From Bacillus multifaciens (GTDB taxonomy: Bacteria > Bacillota > Bacilli > Bacillales > Bacillaceae_G), in the NCBI RefSeq assembly GCF_030756675.1, contig NZ_JAVBXD010000016.1, positions 1-64,000 on the forward strand: a DNA stretch of 64,000 nucleotides, read 5' to 3'. A model generated the notes under the pieces. It was given only the letters and a program-made list of their open reading frames with translations, was not told where the DNA came from and did not search any database. A program made the translations under genes and the position numbers. Shown here piece after piece: positions 10,878-19,929 of the stretch (positions are counted from its first letter, which is position 1; each line of letters starts with the position of its first letter).

Positions 10878-12275
10878 ATGGCGAAGCAGCTGCCAGATAT
10901 CGGCGATTATAAATATGGTTTCAAAGATAAAGACGTTTCGATTTTCCGTGCTGAGCGCGGTTTAACAAAAGAAATCGTAGAAGAGATTTCACGTATGAAA
11001 GAAGAACCACAGTGGATGTTAGACTTCCGTTTAAAATCTCTGGATCACTTCTATGAAATGCCAATGCCACAATGGGGCGGAGACTTAAATGATTTAAACT
11101 TTGATGAAATTACGTACTATGTAAAACCATCTGAGAAATCTGAGAAGTCTTGGGATGAAGTACCTGATGAAATTAAAGCAACATTTGATAAATTAGGTAT
11201 TCCAGAAGCAGAGCAAAAATATTTAGCGGGTGTATCTGCACAGTACGAATCTGAAGTTGTATACCACAACATGAAAGAAGACCTAGAAGCACTAGGAATC
11301 GTCTTCAAAGATACAGATAGCGCATTAAAAGAGAACGAAGATATTTTCCGTGAGCATTTCGGAAAAGTAATTCCACCAACAGACAACAAATTTTCAGCGT
11401 TAAACTCTGCAGTTTGGTCTGGTGGATCATTCATCTACGTTCCAAAAGGTGTAAAAGTTGATACACCACTTCAAGCGTATTTCCGTATTAACTCTGAAAA
11501 TATGGGACAATTCGAACGTACGCTTATTATCGTAGACGAAGGCGCGCACGTACACTATGTAGAAGGTTGTACAGCACCTGTTTACACAACAAACTCACTT
11601 CACAGTGCGGTAGTAGAAATCATCATTAAGAAAGATGCATATTGCCGTTATACAACAATCCAAAACTGGGCGAACAACGTATACAACCTAGTTACAAAAC
11701 GTGCAGTTTGTGAAGCAAACGCAACGATGGAATGGATTGACGGTAACATCGGATCAAAATTAACGATGAAATACCCAGCTGTTATCTTAAAAGGCGAAGG
11801 CGCTCGCGGTTTAACATTATCAATCGCGATTGCTGGTAAAGGCCAACACCAAGATGCTGGTGCGAAAATGATTCACTTAGCACCAAATACATCTTCAACA
11901 ATCGTTTCTAAATCGATTGCAAAACATGGTGGTAAAGTAACGTACCGTGGTATCGTACACTTCGGACCAAAAGCGACAAACTCTCGCTCTAACATTGAGT
12001 GTGACACATTAATTATGGATAACCAATCTACATCTGATACAATTCCTTACAACGAGATCAAAAACGATCACGTTTCACTTGAGCATGAAGCGAAAGTATC
12101 AAAAGTATCAGAAGAACAATTATTCTACCTAATGAGCCGCGGTATTTCTGAGCAAGAAGCAACAGAAATGATCGTAATGGGCTTCATCGAGCCATTCACT
12201 CGCGAACTTCCAATGGAGTACGCAGTAGAAATGAACCGCCTAATCAAGTTTGAGATGGAAGGTAGTATTGGATAA
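10878..12275 (+). CDS. sufB: Fe-S cluster assembly scaffold SufB
   Basis: 465 aa scaffold on which the nascent cluster is built together with SufC and SufD. The central beta-helix carries the conserved blocks [30 protein letters not shown] and [12 protein letters not shown], and the C-terminus has the SufC-binding [14 protein letters not shown] segment. ATG follows AAGGAGGGACATACGAAC. Last gene of the operon; a long terminator follows 43 bp later. Confidence 0.97.
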   Translation: MAKQLPDIGDYKYGFKDKDVSIFRAERGLTKEIVEEISRMKEEPQWMLDFRLKSLDHFYEMPMPQWGGDLNDLNFDEITYYVKPSEKSEKSWDEVPDEIKATFDKLGIPEAEQKYLAGVSAQYESEVVYHNMKEDLEALGIVFKDTDSALKENEDIFREHFGKVIPPTDNKFSALNSAVWSGGSFIYVPKGVKVDTPLQAYFRINSENMGQFERTLIIVDEGAHVHYVEGCTAPVYTTNSLHSAVVEIIIKKDAYCRYTTIQNWANNVYNLVTKRAVCEANATMEWIDGNIGSKLTMKYPAVILKGEGARGLTLSIAIAGKGQHQDAGAKMIHLAPNTSSTIVSKSIAKHGGKVTYRGIVHFGPKATNSRSNIECDTLIMDNQSTSDTIPYNEIKNDHVSLEHEAKVSKVSEEQLFYLMSRGISEQEATEMIVMGFIEPFTRELPMEYAVEMNRLIKFEMEGSIG

Positions 12276-12318
12276 GGCGTCCCAACTCCTTAAATAATAC
12301 CCTTCAATATTTTGAGGA

Positions 12319-12386
12319 AAATACGTGTCTGTAGTGACTTTCACCTTTGCGTGCTTAAGTCGCTCGGACACGTATTTTATTTTTGG
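12319..12386 (+). terminator. Intrinsic terminator of the suf operon
   Basis: AAAATACGTGTC at 12319-12330 pairs with GACACGTATTTT at 12368-12379, followed by ATTTTT. The loop is about 37 nt. Confidence 0.8.
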
Positions 12387-12503
12387 CGAAGTTTTCTTAT
12401 TTCCGTTTTTAGTTTGTTTTATTTGTTTTTTATTATATTAAAATAATTGAACGGAAAAGAGGGAATATATGATATAATTTTCCTAAAAAAGGAGGCGAGT
12501 TTT

Positions 12504-14036
12504 TTGAAATTTTTAAATCATGTTAAAGCAACAAAATTTCTAGTATGTCTATCGGTTGGTTTATGCACTATTAATTATTCATCTCTTTCTTTTGCTGAAA
12601 CACAAACAAGTAATTCAGCTAATGCACCAAAACAAGCTATTGATATTGATACTGGCATAGGAAATTTAAAGTATGATAGTAGAGATATTTTAGCAGTAAA
12701 TGGTGATAAGGTAGAGAGTTTTGTTCCGAAAGAAGGTACAAATTCAAATGGTAAATTTGTAGTAGTTGAACGTGAGAAAAAATCACTTACAACTTCACCA
12801 GTGGATATTTCAATTATTGATTCTGTGGCTAATCGTACTTATCCAGGGGCAGTACAACTTGCAAATAAAGCTTTTGCAGATAATCAACCTAGTTTATTAG
12901 TGGCTAAGAGAAAACCCTTGAATATTAGTATAGACTTACCTGGCATGAGAAAAGAGAATACAATTACTGTCCAAAATCCTACATATGGTAATGTGTCTGG
13001 AGCAGTAGATGAGTTAGTATCTACTTGGAATGAAAAGTATTCAAAAACAAATACGTTACCTGCAAGAATGCAGTATACAGAATCTATGGTTTATAGTAAA
13101 TCTCAAATCGCAAGTGCTCTTAATGTTAACGCTAAGTATCTTGATAATTCACTGAACATTGACTTTAATGCTGTTGCAAATGGAGAGAAAAAAGTGATGG
13201 TTGCGGCATATAAGCAAATCTTTTATACAGTAAGTGCAGAACAGCCAAACAATCCATCAGACCTTTTTGATAATAGCGTTACGTTTGACGAGTTAACTCG
13301 TAAAGGAGTAAGTAATGCGGCTCCGCCTGTTATGGTGTCAAATGTAGCTTATGGTAGAACAGTTTATGTGAAATTAGAAACATCATCTAAGAGCAAAGAT
13401 GTACAAGCTGCCTTTAAAGCACTACTTAAGAATAACAGCGTCGAAGCGAGTGGACAGTACAAAGATATTTTTGAAGACAGTACCTTTACTGCTGTAGTAT
13501 TAGGCGGAGATGCAAAAGAGCATAACAAGGTTGTTACAAAAGATTTTAACGAAATCCGAAATATCATTAAAGATAATGCAGAATTAAGCTCTAAAAATCC
13601 AGCATATCCAATTTCATATACTAGCACTTTCTTAAAAGATAATGCGGTTGCTGCTGTTCATAACAATACAGATTATGTTGAGACTACAACTACAGAATAT
13701 TCTAGTGCGAAAATGACGCTTGATCATTACGGTGCATATGTTGCTCAATTTGATGTATCTTGGGATGAATTCTCATATGATGAAAATGGAAAAGAAGTAC
13801 TAACCCATAAAACTTGGGATGGAAACAACAGAGACAGAACGGCTCATTTCAATACAGTTATCCCACTTCCACCAAATTCAAAAAATGTAAAAGTCGTAGC
13901 GAGAGAATGTACGGGCCTTGCATGGGAATGGTGGAGAACTGTTATTAATGAACAAAATGTTCCATTAACAAATGAAATCAAAATTTGGATTAGCGGAACG
14001 ACATTATACCCAACCTCTAATATTAGTTATAATTAA
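12504..14036 (+). CDS. clo: Cholesterol-dependent cytolysin (cereolysin O/anthrolysin O type)
   Basis: 510 aa secreted pore-forming toxin. It has a signal peptide of about 31 residues (hydrophobic core [10 protein letters not shown], probable cleavage SFA|E). The tryptophan-rich undecapeptide [11 protein letters not shown] is at 468-478, and the Thr-Leu pair that recognises cholesterol is T500-L501. The protein binds cholesterol in host membranes, oligomerises and inserts beta-hairpins. The start is TTG 12504, set by AAAAAAGGAGGCG; the longer frame back to 12447 lacks a binding site. The middle of the protein is very close to anthrolysin O as I remember it, while residues 32-60 and 410-440 diverge. 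No PlcR-type box (TATGnAn4TnCATA) is visible in the 220 bp upstream. Confidence 0.95.
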   Translation: MKFLNHVKATKFLVCLSVGLCTINYSSLSFAETQTSNSANAPKQAIDIDTGIGNLKYDSRDILAVNGDKVESFVPKEGTNSNGKFVVVEREKKSLTTSPVDISIIDSVANRTYPGAVQLANKAFADNQPSLLVAKRKPLNISIDLPGMRKENTITVQNPTYGNVSGAVDELVSTWNEKYSKTNTLPARMQYTESMVYSKSQIASALNVNAKYLDNSLNIDFNAVANGEKKVMVAAYKQIFYTVSAEQPNNPSDLFDNSVTFDELTRKGVSNAAPPVMVSNVAYGRTVYVKLETSSKSKDVQAAFKALLKNNSVEASGQYKDIFEDSTFTAVVLGGDAKEHNKVVTKDFNEIRNIIKDNAELSSKNPAYPISYTSTFLKDNAVAAVHNNTDYVETTTTEYSSAKMTLDHYGAYVAQFDVSWDEFSYDENGKEVLTHKTWDGNNRDRTAHFNTVIPLPPNSKNVKVVARECTGLAWEWWRTVINEQNVPLTNEIKIWISGTTLYPTSNISYN

Positions 14037-14042
14037 AGGTGG

Positions 14043-14069
14043 AAGCGCCCTGTTTACAGGGCGCTTTTT
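14043..14069 (+). terminator. Intrinsic terminator of the cytolysin gene
   Basis: AAGCGCCCTG-TTTA-CAGGGCGCTTTTT, six bases after the stop codon. Confidence 0.9.
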
Positions 14070-14070
14070 A

Positions 14071-14195
14071 TTTGGCCGAAAATATATCGGCGATTTTTGC
14101 GATATATCGGCGCAAATAGGACGTTTATCGGCGACTTTTAAAATATATCGGCGCTTCGACATGATATAAAGACCATTCGACAATGTTTGACATAC
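14071..14195 (-). repeat. GCCGATA-box phased repeat, copy 1
   Basis: Read on the minus strand: TGTCGAA-like boxes, then four GCCGATA boxes spaced 20, 21 and 20 bp apart. The same arrangement occurs at 23.64-23.75 kb and 46.33-46.44 kb on the plus strand. It lies between the cytolysin terminator and yunD. Confidence 0.8.
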
Positions 14196-14347
14196 AAAAA
14201 GCCCTTAACTTTTAGAGAAGAAACTTTTGCTTTTTCCTTCAATGAGAGTACAATGTAAAATAGCAAGAAAAGACGAAAAGTATTTACAGGATTCAAGCTT
14301 ATATATAGCGTAAACAAGAAGTATGGAATTGAGAGGAGGTTTTTTCT

Positions 14348-15754
14348 CTGCAAGAAGTTACAATTCATCTTTATCATACGAATGATATACATAGTCATTT
14401 TGAAAATTGGCCGCAAATTTCTCGTTTTGTGTTAGAAGAGAAAAAGCGTCGTCTTGCTGCTGGTGAAGCGGTCTTTACATTAGATATTGGCGATCATGTT
14501 GATCGTTTTCATATGATTTCTGAGGCAACGGGTGGAAAAGGAAATGTACGTCTTTTAAATGAGGCATTGTACGATTATGTAACAATTGGGAACAATGAAG
14601 GAATTACACTTGCGAAAGAGCAGTTGGATCATCTCTATGACGATGCCAATTTTGAAGTGCTTGTTGCCAATTTATTTGAAAGTGATCAAACTCGTCCGAA
14701 GTGGGCAAAACCATATGTACTGCAGACGCTTGATAACGGGATTACCGTTGCATTTATAGGTTTAACAGTCGCATATCCTGATTTTTATGCGAAGCTAGAT
14801 TGGCATATTGAAGATCCGTATTTGCATTTAGAAGCCGTTTTAGAAGAGGTGCGTTCGCAGGCAGATGTTATTGTTGTCTTGTCTCATTTAGGGAAAAATG
14901 CTGATGAATACATGGCGGAGCATTATGACATAGATGTTATTTTAGGCGCACATACTCACCATTTATTTGAACGAGGTGTGTTGATGAATGAAACACTTCT
15001 TTGCTGCGGAGAGAAGTGGGGACATTATGTCGGACATGTACAAATAACAGTGGATTTAGAGACAAAGAAAGTGACGAAAAAAGATGGACGGGCCATTAAT
15101 ACGAAGCGATTAGGCGCATACGGGGGCTCTCATATTTTATTAGAAGAGCTTGAACAAGAGAGTAAGCTCATTATGGCAGAGCCTGTTGTAAGCTTAAAAG
15201 AGTCGTTAGAAATGGATTGGTTTCAAGAAATGAAATTTGCTCATATGCTTGCTGAGTCCCTCAAAGAATGGTGCGATGCTGAAATCGGTATGGTAAATGC
15301 GGGGGTATTACTTGAAGGACTACAAGAAGGTGTTGTTACGCGAGGAGATATTCATCGCATTTGTCCACATCCAATTAACCCGTGCCGTTTGCAGGTGACA
15401 GGGAAAACGCTTCGGGAGGTAATCTTGAAGGCGCGTCGTCCAAGCATGGAGCAGCTTGAAGTAAAAGGTTTAGGGTTCCGCGGAAAAGTTATGGGGAAAA
15501 TGATATATGCAGGTGTTGAAGTGATTCCAGATACGATTCCGAATAATAAAATATTACTTGAAGATGTCGTGATTGGCGGAGAATCATTGAACCTAGAACG
15601 AACTTACACAGTTGGGACGATTGATATGTTCACATTCGGCTATTTGTATCCAGAGCTTGCAGTTGTATCAGAAAAAGAATATTATATGCCAGAACTACTC
15701 CGTGATGTTTTGACAAATACATTACGGACATATGCATCATCTGTAAAATTATAG
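14348..15754 (+). CDS. yunD: Metallophosphoesterase/5'-nucleotidase family protein YunD
   Basis: 468 aa two-domain protein: N-terminal calcineurin-like phosphoesterase, C-terminal 5'-nucleotidase domain. Metal motifs are D13-x-H15 (HTNDIHSH), D46/D49 (TLDIGDHVDRF), GNNEG, LSHLG and GAHTHH. It should hydrolyse a nucleotide or related phosphoester; no signal peptide is present, so the enzyme is cytoplasmic. The start is unusual: AGGAGG at 14334-14339 points to CTG 14348, an in-frame stop lies at 14330, and the next start (GTG 14429) would delete the first metal motif. It heads a yunD-yunC-yunB gene order as in B. subtilis. Confidence 0.9.
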   Translation: MQEVTIHLYHTNDIHSHFENWPQISRFVLEEKKRRLAAGEAVFTLDIGDHVDRFHMISEATGGKGNVRLLNEALYDYVTIGNNEGITLAKEQLDHLYDDANFEVLVANLFESDQTRPKWAKPYVLQTLDNGITVAFIGLTVAYPDFYAKLDWHIEDPYLHLEAVLEEVRSQADVIVVLSHLGKNADEYMAEHYDIDVILGAHTHHLFERGVLMNETLLCCGEKWGHYVGHVQITVDLETKKVTKKDGRAINTKRLGAYGGSHILLEELEQESKLIMAEPVVSLKESLEMDWFQEMKFAHMLAESLKEWCDAEIGMVNAGVLLEGLQEGVVTRGDIHRICPHPINPCRLQVTGKTLREVILKARRPSMEQLEVKGLGFRGKVMGKMIYAGVEVIPDTIPNNKILLEDVVIGGESLNLERTYTVGTIDMFTFGYLYPELAVVSEKEYYMPELLRDVLTNTLRTYASSVKL

Positions 15755-15823
15755 CTTACTGCGTTGGAATATTCACATTCATTTTTCTCTTTTCATACAG
15801 ATAAAGAGAGAGGAGTGTGAACT

Positions 15824-16126
15824 ATGGTTAATGTAGAACCAATTATAATAAATGAACATACGTTTATAGCAGTGAGTGTACAGCTTCCGAAAACAAATCT
15901 GTTAGCTGTTAAGAGCGACAAAGGGTATATTATGTGCGGTGCGCTAGATGTGGCGCTATTAAATGAAAAGTTAAGCGATCGCGGCATTCTTGCGGGGCGT
16001 GCAGTTGGGGTTAGAACTATTGAGCAGTTGTTAGAAGCACCCCTTGAATCGGTTACGGTTGAAGCAGAGAGATTAGGAATTACAGCTGGTACAATTGGAA
16101 AAGAAGCATTGTTAAAAATGATTTAA
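15824..16126 (+). CDS. yunC: YunC family protein (DUF1805)
   Basis: 100 aa soluble protein matching the YunC/DUF1805 family. The central motif GYIMCGALDVALLNEKLSDRGI is its hallmark. Molecular function unknown. GAGGAGTGTGAACT precedes ATG. It lies between yunD and yunB, the same order as in B. subtilis. Confidence 0.88.
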   Translation: MVNVEPIIINEHTFIAVSVQLPKTNLLAVKSDKGYIMCGALDVALLNEKLSDRGILAGRAVGVRTIEQLLEAPLESVTVEAERLGITAGTIGKEALLKMI

Positions 16127-16133
16127 TATATCG

Positions 16134-16171
16134 TCCCTCTTTTTTGCATATACATGTGTAAGAAGGAGGGA
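16134..16171 (+). promoter_or_regulatory. Hairpin that can sequester the yunB ribosome binding site
   Basis: TCCCTCTTTTTT (16134-16145) pairs over its whole length, with three G-U pairs, to AAGAAGGAGGGA (16160-16171), which contains the Shine-Dalgarno sequence of yunB. A short T-run follows. It can act as a weak terminator of yunC or as a translational brake on yunB. Confidence 0.45.
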
Positions 16172-16178
16172 TTTTGTT

Positions 16179-16916
16179 ATGCGTGCGTTTCGTCCCCGAA
16201 CTTCTCGATTTCGGAAAGGACCATTGCCATTTCGTTACGTATTGCTTATTTCATTTGCTATTTTTATTTTGCTTACCTTACAAGGCTTGTGGCTTGTGAA
16301 TAAAAGCATTCGACCAACGTTAATGAAGTATGCAGAAATGCAAACGAAGCGGACTGCGACAGTTGTGATGACGAAGGCAGTGAAAGATAGGGTTGCACAA
16401 GGCATCGATGTTGATTCATTAATGAAAGTGCAAACTGATAAGAACGGAAAAGTTTCTACAATGGATTTAAATACAGAAGTAGTTAATAAGATTTTAACGT
16501 CGACAACAGCAGACATAGAAGAATATTTACACCGAGTTGAAAAAGGAGATACGAAAGCGTTAGGATTATCAGAAGATGACGGAACTGCACTATCTGTTCC
16601 GCTCGGAAGAATTACGGATAATGCGTTGCTCGGTAATATCGGACCAAATATTCCCATTACGTTTACAACAATTGGTCATGTATCGACAAACATTAAACAA
16701 GATTTCCAGCAGCAAGGAATTAACAATACGGCGATTAAAATTGTGATGGAAATTGAAGTGGCCCTTCAGGTGATTATTCCGTTTCATACAAAAGAAGTAA
16801 CTGTGAAGCAAGACATTCCAATCGCCACGCGCATTGTTCAAGGTGAGGTGCCCGGTTATTACGGGGGCGGAGGAGTTGTTGTCCCAGAAAAGAATGAGAA
16901 AAAAGCGGCTAACTGA
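16179..16916 (+). CDS. yunB: Sporulation protein YunB
   Basis: 245 aa protein with a basic N-terminus and one membrane-spanning segment (about residues 20-41, YVLLISFAIFILLTLQGLWLV). The rest is predicted to lie outside, as in YunB, a sigma-E-dependent sporulation protein of B. subtilis. The C-terminus ends in a glycine-rich stretch, PGYYGGGGVVVPE. GAAGGAGGG precedes ATG, within a possible inhibitory hairpin. It converges on lytH with a shared terminator. Confidence 0.9.
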   Translation: MRAFRPRTSRFRKGPLPFRYVLLISFAIFILLTLQGLWLVNKSIRPTLMKYAEMQTKRTATVVMTKAVKDRVAQGIDVDSLMKVQTDKNGKVSTMDLNTEVVNKILTSTTADIEEYLHRVEKGDTKALGLSEDDGTALSVPLGRITDNALLGNIGPNIPITFTTIGHVSTNIKQDFQQQGINNTAIKIVMEIEVALQVIIPFHTKEVTVKQDIPIATRIVQGEVPGYYGGGGVVVPEKNEKKAAN

Positions 16917-16934
16917 AATGAGCCGCTTTTTTTA
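16899..16934. terminator. Bidirectional terminator between yunB and lytH
   Basis: AAAAGCGGCT-AACTGAAATG-AGCCGCTTTTTTT with A and T runs on both sides, between convergent genes; the left arm includes the end of yunB. Confidence 0.85.
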
Positions 16935-16936
16935 AA

Positions 16937-17929
16937 TCATTTTTTCTTGGAGTTCATTCGTTCTTTTCGTTCCCATAAGCTTAAATGCATATATGGATCA
17001 AATGCCCATTCTGTATAGCCATTATCTTTATATAATCCAAAATGCAAGTGAGGGGGGAATTTACCAGCTGTTCCAGGAGGGCCGTAGCCAGTACTGCCGA
17101 CAAATCCAAGAACGGTTCCGGGTTCAATGATTTGTCCAAGCTGTATTTCTTTTGAGAATCCGCCTAAATGTGCGTAATAATGGTAGTTGTTGTAGAGGTC
17201 GCGAATACCGATGCGCCAGCCGCCAAGGCGATTCCATCCTTTCGTTTCAATAATGCCATAGCAAGTAGAACGAACAGGTACACCATGCCCGGCGAAAATA
17301 TCTGTCCCCTCATGCATACGCCGTCCGCCGAAGCTTCGTTTCGCACCAAATGTGCTGCGGTAGCTATGGTTACTGTGAATGGGCAAGGGGAAGGCATTTC
17401 CTTCTAAATCAATTCGATTGTACTGTTTATACATACGGGCATATCCTAATATTAACTCTACTGTTTTTGACCGCTGATAATATTCCCACAGCATAATTTT
17501 TAATTGGTCCCGATTTGCCCCTTGTTTTCCTATTATGGTAGCCATTGTGTAGAGAACATCTTTTTCATTATTTGCATCTGCTAATCCATCGGCGTTTCCA
17601 TCTAAGCCCATGCCTCCAAATAAGGAGATTGTATAAGGCTTTGTATCATGTAAGTTTGGATTAGCTGGGCCAGCCCATATTTCTGGTTTGAAATAAATTG
17701 AAATCGTAGCATCTGGCTTTTTCGGAATATCGCGGCGTACAGAACGAATATTGCGCTCGTACTGATCAATGGCAGCGAAGTAGTACCATGGAACAAGAGA
17801 GACGGTTTCCATTTCTTTGTATAATGTCATTCGCTTCTTATATATATCTTGCTTGTTTTCTTCTCCGTACACAATATTCGCTTGAAGAAGAAAATAAATA
17901 AAAAGCAAAAGGAAAAGTTTTCGATGCAC
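16937..17929 (-). CDS. lytH: M23 peptidase LytH (YunA), L-Ala-D-Glu endopeptidase
   Basis: 330 aa zinc peptidase with an N-terminal signal or anchor segment (residues 4-20, KLFLLLFIYFLLQANIV). The C-terminal M23/LytM domain has zinc ligands H206 and D210 (HEGTD) and the HLH motif H294-L-H296. In B. subtilis LytH trims spore-cortex peptide side chains to L-alanine under late mother-cell control. The adjacent yunB and divergent lipA reproduce the B. subtilis arrangement. Confidence 0.92.
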   Translation of the reverse strand: MHRKLFLLLFIYFLLQANIVYGEENKQDIYKKRMTLYKEMETVSLVPWYYFAAIDQYERNIRSVRRDIPKKPDATISIYFKPEIWAGPANPNLHDTKPYTISLFGGMGLDGNADGLADANNEKDVLYTMATIIGKQGANRDQLKIMLWEYYQRSKTVELILGYARMYKQYNRIDLEGNAFPLPIHSNHSYRSTFGAKRSFGGRRMHEGTDIFAGHGVPVRSTCYGIIETKGWNRLGGWRIGIRDLYNNYHYYAHLGGFSKEIQLGQIIEPGTVLGFVGSTGYGPPGTAGKFPPHLHFGLYKDNGYTEWAFDPYMHLSLWERKERMNSKKK

Positions 17930-18118
17930 GGTAGTAAGCTCCTTTCCGAATCACTACCTTTAGTGTGAGATATACACGATATTTCATTATAAGTAATAAT
18001 TGGAAAGAATTCTTGCAATCTTCATTTGAGCAAATCGCTTTCATGCGATAGAATAGATATGTTACATTGAAAGAAGCGAACACGGTAAACTATTTCATAT
18101 TGTGCGGAGTTGATGAAC

Positions 18119-19015
18119 ATGACAAAACAAACAGAATACAAGCGCAAGCCCGAATGGTTAAAAATTAAATTAAATACAAATGAAAACTATACAGGCTTAA
18201 AGAAAATGATGCGTTCTAAGAACCTTCATACCGTTTGTGAAGAGGCGAAATGTCCGAATATTCACGAATGCTGGGCTGTTCGTAAAACAGCAACATTTAT
18301 GATTCTAGGTGCAGTTTGTACACGTGCATGTCGCTTCTGTGCTGTTAAAACAGGCTTACCAACAGAGCTTGATTTACAAGAGCCGGAACGCGTAGCGGAT
18401 TCCGTGTATCAAATGAACTTAAAACATGTTGTTATAACAGCGGTTGCACGTGATGATTTGAAAGACGGAGGAGCGGCAGTTTTTGCGGAAACAGTGCGTG
18501 CTGTTCGTCGCAAAAGTCCATTTACGTCTATTGAAGTTTTACCATCTGATATGGGTGGGGTAGAAGAAAATTTAAAAATGTTAATGGATGCACGTCCTGA
18601 TATTTTAAACCATAACATTGAAACAGTGCGTCGATTATCTGACCGAGTTCGCGCAAGAGCAAAATATGATCGTTCATTAGAATTTTTACGTCGTGCAAAA
18701 GAAATGCAGCCAGACATTCCGACAAAATCAAGTATCATGCTTGGGCTTGGTGAAACAACAGAAGATATTATCGAAGCAATGGATGACCTGCGTGCAAACA
18801 ACGTTAACATTTTAACGCTTGGTCAATATTTACAGCCGTCTAAAAAGCATTTACCGGTTATTAAATATTACACACCAGCAGAATTTGCAGAGCTAAAAGA
18901 AATTGCACTTAGCAAAGGCTTTAGTCACTGTGAGGCTGGTCCACTTGTGCGTTCTTCTTACCATGCGGATGAGCAAGTACAATCTGCAAAAGAGAATACA
19001 GTAGCAGCAAAATAA
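18119..19015 (+). CDS. lipA: Lipoyl synthase
   Basis: 298 aa radical-SAM enzyme that inserts two sulfur atoms into octanoyl chains to make lipoyl groups. The auxiliary 4Fe-4S cluster is held by C40, C45 and C51 ([12 protein letters not shown]), the radical-SAM cluster by C67, C71 and C74 (CTRACRFC). The C-terminal [10 protein letters not shown] contains the serine ligand. GGAG at 18106-18109 favours ATG 18119 over ATG 18113, three bases from the site. It needs Fe-S assembly (suf cluster at 7-12 kb) and modifies carriers such as GcvH (1.7 kb). Confidence 0.97.
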   Translation: MTKQTEYKRKPEWLKIKLNTNENYTGLKKMMRSKNLHTVCEEAKCPNIHECWAVRKTATFMILGAVCTRACRFCAVKTGLPTELDLQEPERVADSVYQMNLKHVVITAVARDDLKDGGAAVFAETVRAVRRKSPFTSIEVLPSDMGGVEENLKMLMDARPDILNHNIETVRRLSDRVRARAKYDRSLEFLRRAKEMQPDIPTKSSIMLGLGETTEDIIEAMDDLRANNVNILTLGQYLQPSKKHLPVIKYYTPAEFAELKEIALSKGFSHCEAGPLVRSSYHADEQVQSAKENTVAAK

Positions 19016-19021
19016 TGAGGA

Positions 19022-19060
19022 GATCCTTCTTAGTAACTTAGCTAAGAGGGATTTTTTTTC
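19022..19060 (+). terminator. Intrinsic terminator of lipA
   Basis: GATCCTTCTTAG and CTAAGAGGGAT pair, followed by eight T residues. Confidence 0.75.
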
Positions 19061-19077
19061 GAGAAAGGGAGAATTTT

Positions 19078-19410
19078 ATGAAAGGATTTGTTTTATTAGC
19101 ATTTGCAATTGTGAGTGAAGTTTTTGGAACAACGATGCTGAAGCTATCAGAGGGCTTTACGAAAGTATGGCCAAGTATTGGGGTTGTTCTTGGTTTTGCA
19201 TCTGCCTTTTATTTTTTGTCACAAACATTGCAGTATCTTCAAATTAGCACTGCTTATGCGATTTGGTCCGGAGTTGGTACGGCGTTAACGGCAGTAATTG
19301 GTGTTCTTATTTGGAAAGATGCTTTTACATGGCAAACATTCGTTGGTTTAGTGCTTATTATTGGCGGAGTCGTTGTATTAAATATGTCGGGTTCCGGTGC
19401 ACATGGATGA
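19078..19410 (+). CDS. Small multidrug resistance (SMR) family transporter
   Basis: 110 aa, four transmembrane helices, with the essential membrane-embedded glutamate E14 (IVSEVFGTTMLK) and the conserved W in TAYAIWSGVGTAL. This fits the EmrE/QacC type of proton-coupled exporter of lipophilic cations or guanidinium-like compounds. It is a single gene here, not the usual paired SMR, which suggests a homodimer. GGGAG precedes ATG. Substrate not predictable. Confidence 0.9.
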   Translation: MKGFVLLAFAIVSEVFGTTMLKLSEGFTKVWPSIGVVLGFASAFYFLSQTLQYLQISTAYAIWSGVGTALTAVIGVLIWKDAFTWQTFVGLVLIIGGVVVLNMSGSGAHG

Positions 19411-19415
19411 AACGA

Positions 19416-19440
19416 GAGCTGAAATTTTCAGCTCTTATTT
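19416..19440. terminator. Terminator between SMR gene and convergent deacylase gene
   Basis: GAGCTGAAA-TTTTCAGCTC followed by TTATTT. Confidence 0.65.
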
Positions 19441-19907
19441 CATTCGTATTCTAATACGGTGTTTCCACATGTGCATAAAATTTTTCGCAATTCTTCTGTG
19501 GATAAAGAAATTGTAAATTCAGGGACCCCAGGTGAAATTAATATTTTTTCGTAATGATAAATAGAAGAATCCACAATAATCGTTACATCTTGTGTATAAC
19601 CAAACGGAGCAACGCATCCTGGAATGCATCCTGTCATCTCTCTTAGTTCATCAGGTGAACAAAGAGATACACGCGTACCGATGATGTCTTTCATTTGCGT
19701 TATATCAAAGCGAGATCCTTCTAACGTAAAAAAGACATAGTAATCCCCAGATTTTGTTTTCATAAACAGGCTTTTACTTGGTTCACCTTCTAAGCCAAGA
19801 CGCTCTCGAATGAGCCGATCTGTTTCATAATCTAAAATAGGTTCATGTTCAAATTTCTCATATAAAACATTCGTTTTATGTAGTAATGAGATGACTTCTT
19901 CATACAT
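19440..19907 (-). CDS. YbaK/EbsC-type aminoacyl-tRNA deacylase
   Basis: 155 aa protein of the YbaK/prolyl-tRNA-editing superfamily. The segments PSKSLFMKTKSGDYYVFFTLEGSRFD and GCIPGCVAPFGYTQDVTIIVD correspond to the editing pocket of the family (lysine after the S-K motif, and the G-x-V-x-P-F motif). Members hydrolyse mischarged tRNAs such as Cys- or Ala-tRNAPro. Exact substrate not predictable. Transcribed away from the GNAT/phosphatase pair upstream, separated by 22 bp, so possibly the third gene of that unit. Confidence 0.8.
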   Translation of the reverse strand: MYEEVISLLHKTNVLYEKFEHEPILDYETDRLIRERLGLEGEPSKSLFMKTKSGDYYVFFTLEGSRFDITQMKDIIGTRVSLCSPDELREMTGCIPGCVAPFGYTQDVTIIVDSSIYHYEKILISPGVPEFTISLSTEELRKILCTCGNTVLEYE

Positions 19908-19929
19908 TGGAATGCAAACTCCTTTCGCT

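Noticed and set aside
14071-14195. GCCGATA boxes as a CRISPR or iteron origin
   Set aside because: The boxes are only 7 bp, the spacers are short and partly conserved between loci, and no replication initiator gene is adjacent.
17168-17407. Plus-strand frame opposite lytH
   Set aside because: Shadow of the conserved peptidase; no binding site and no family resemblance.
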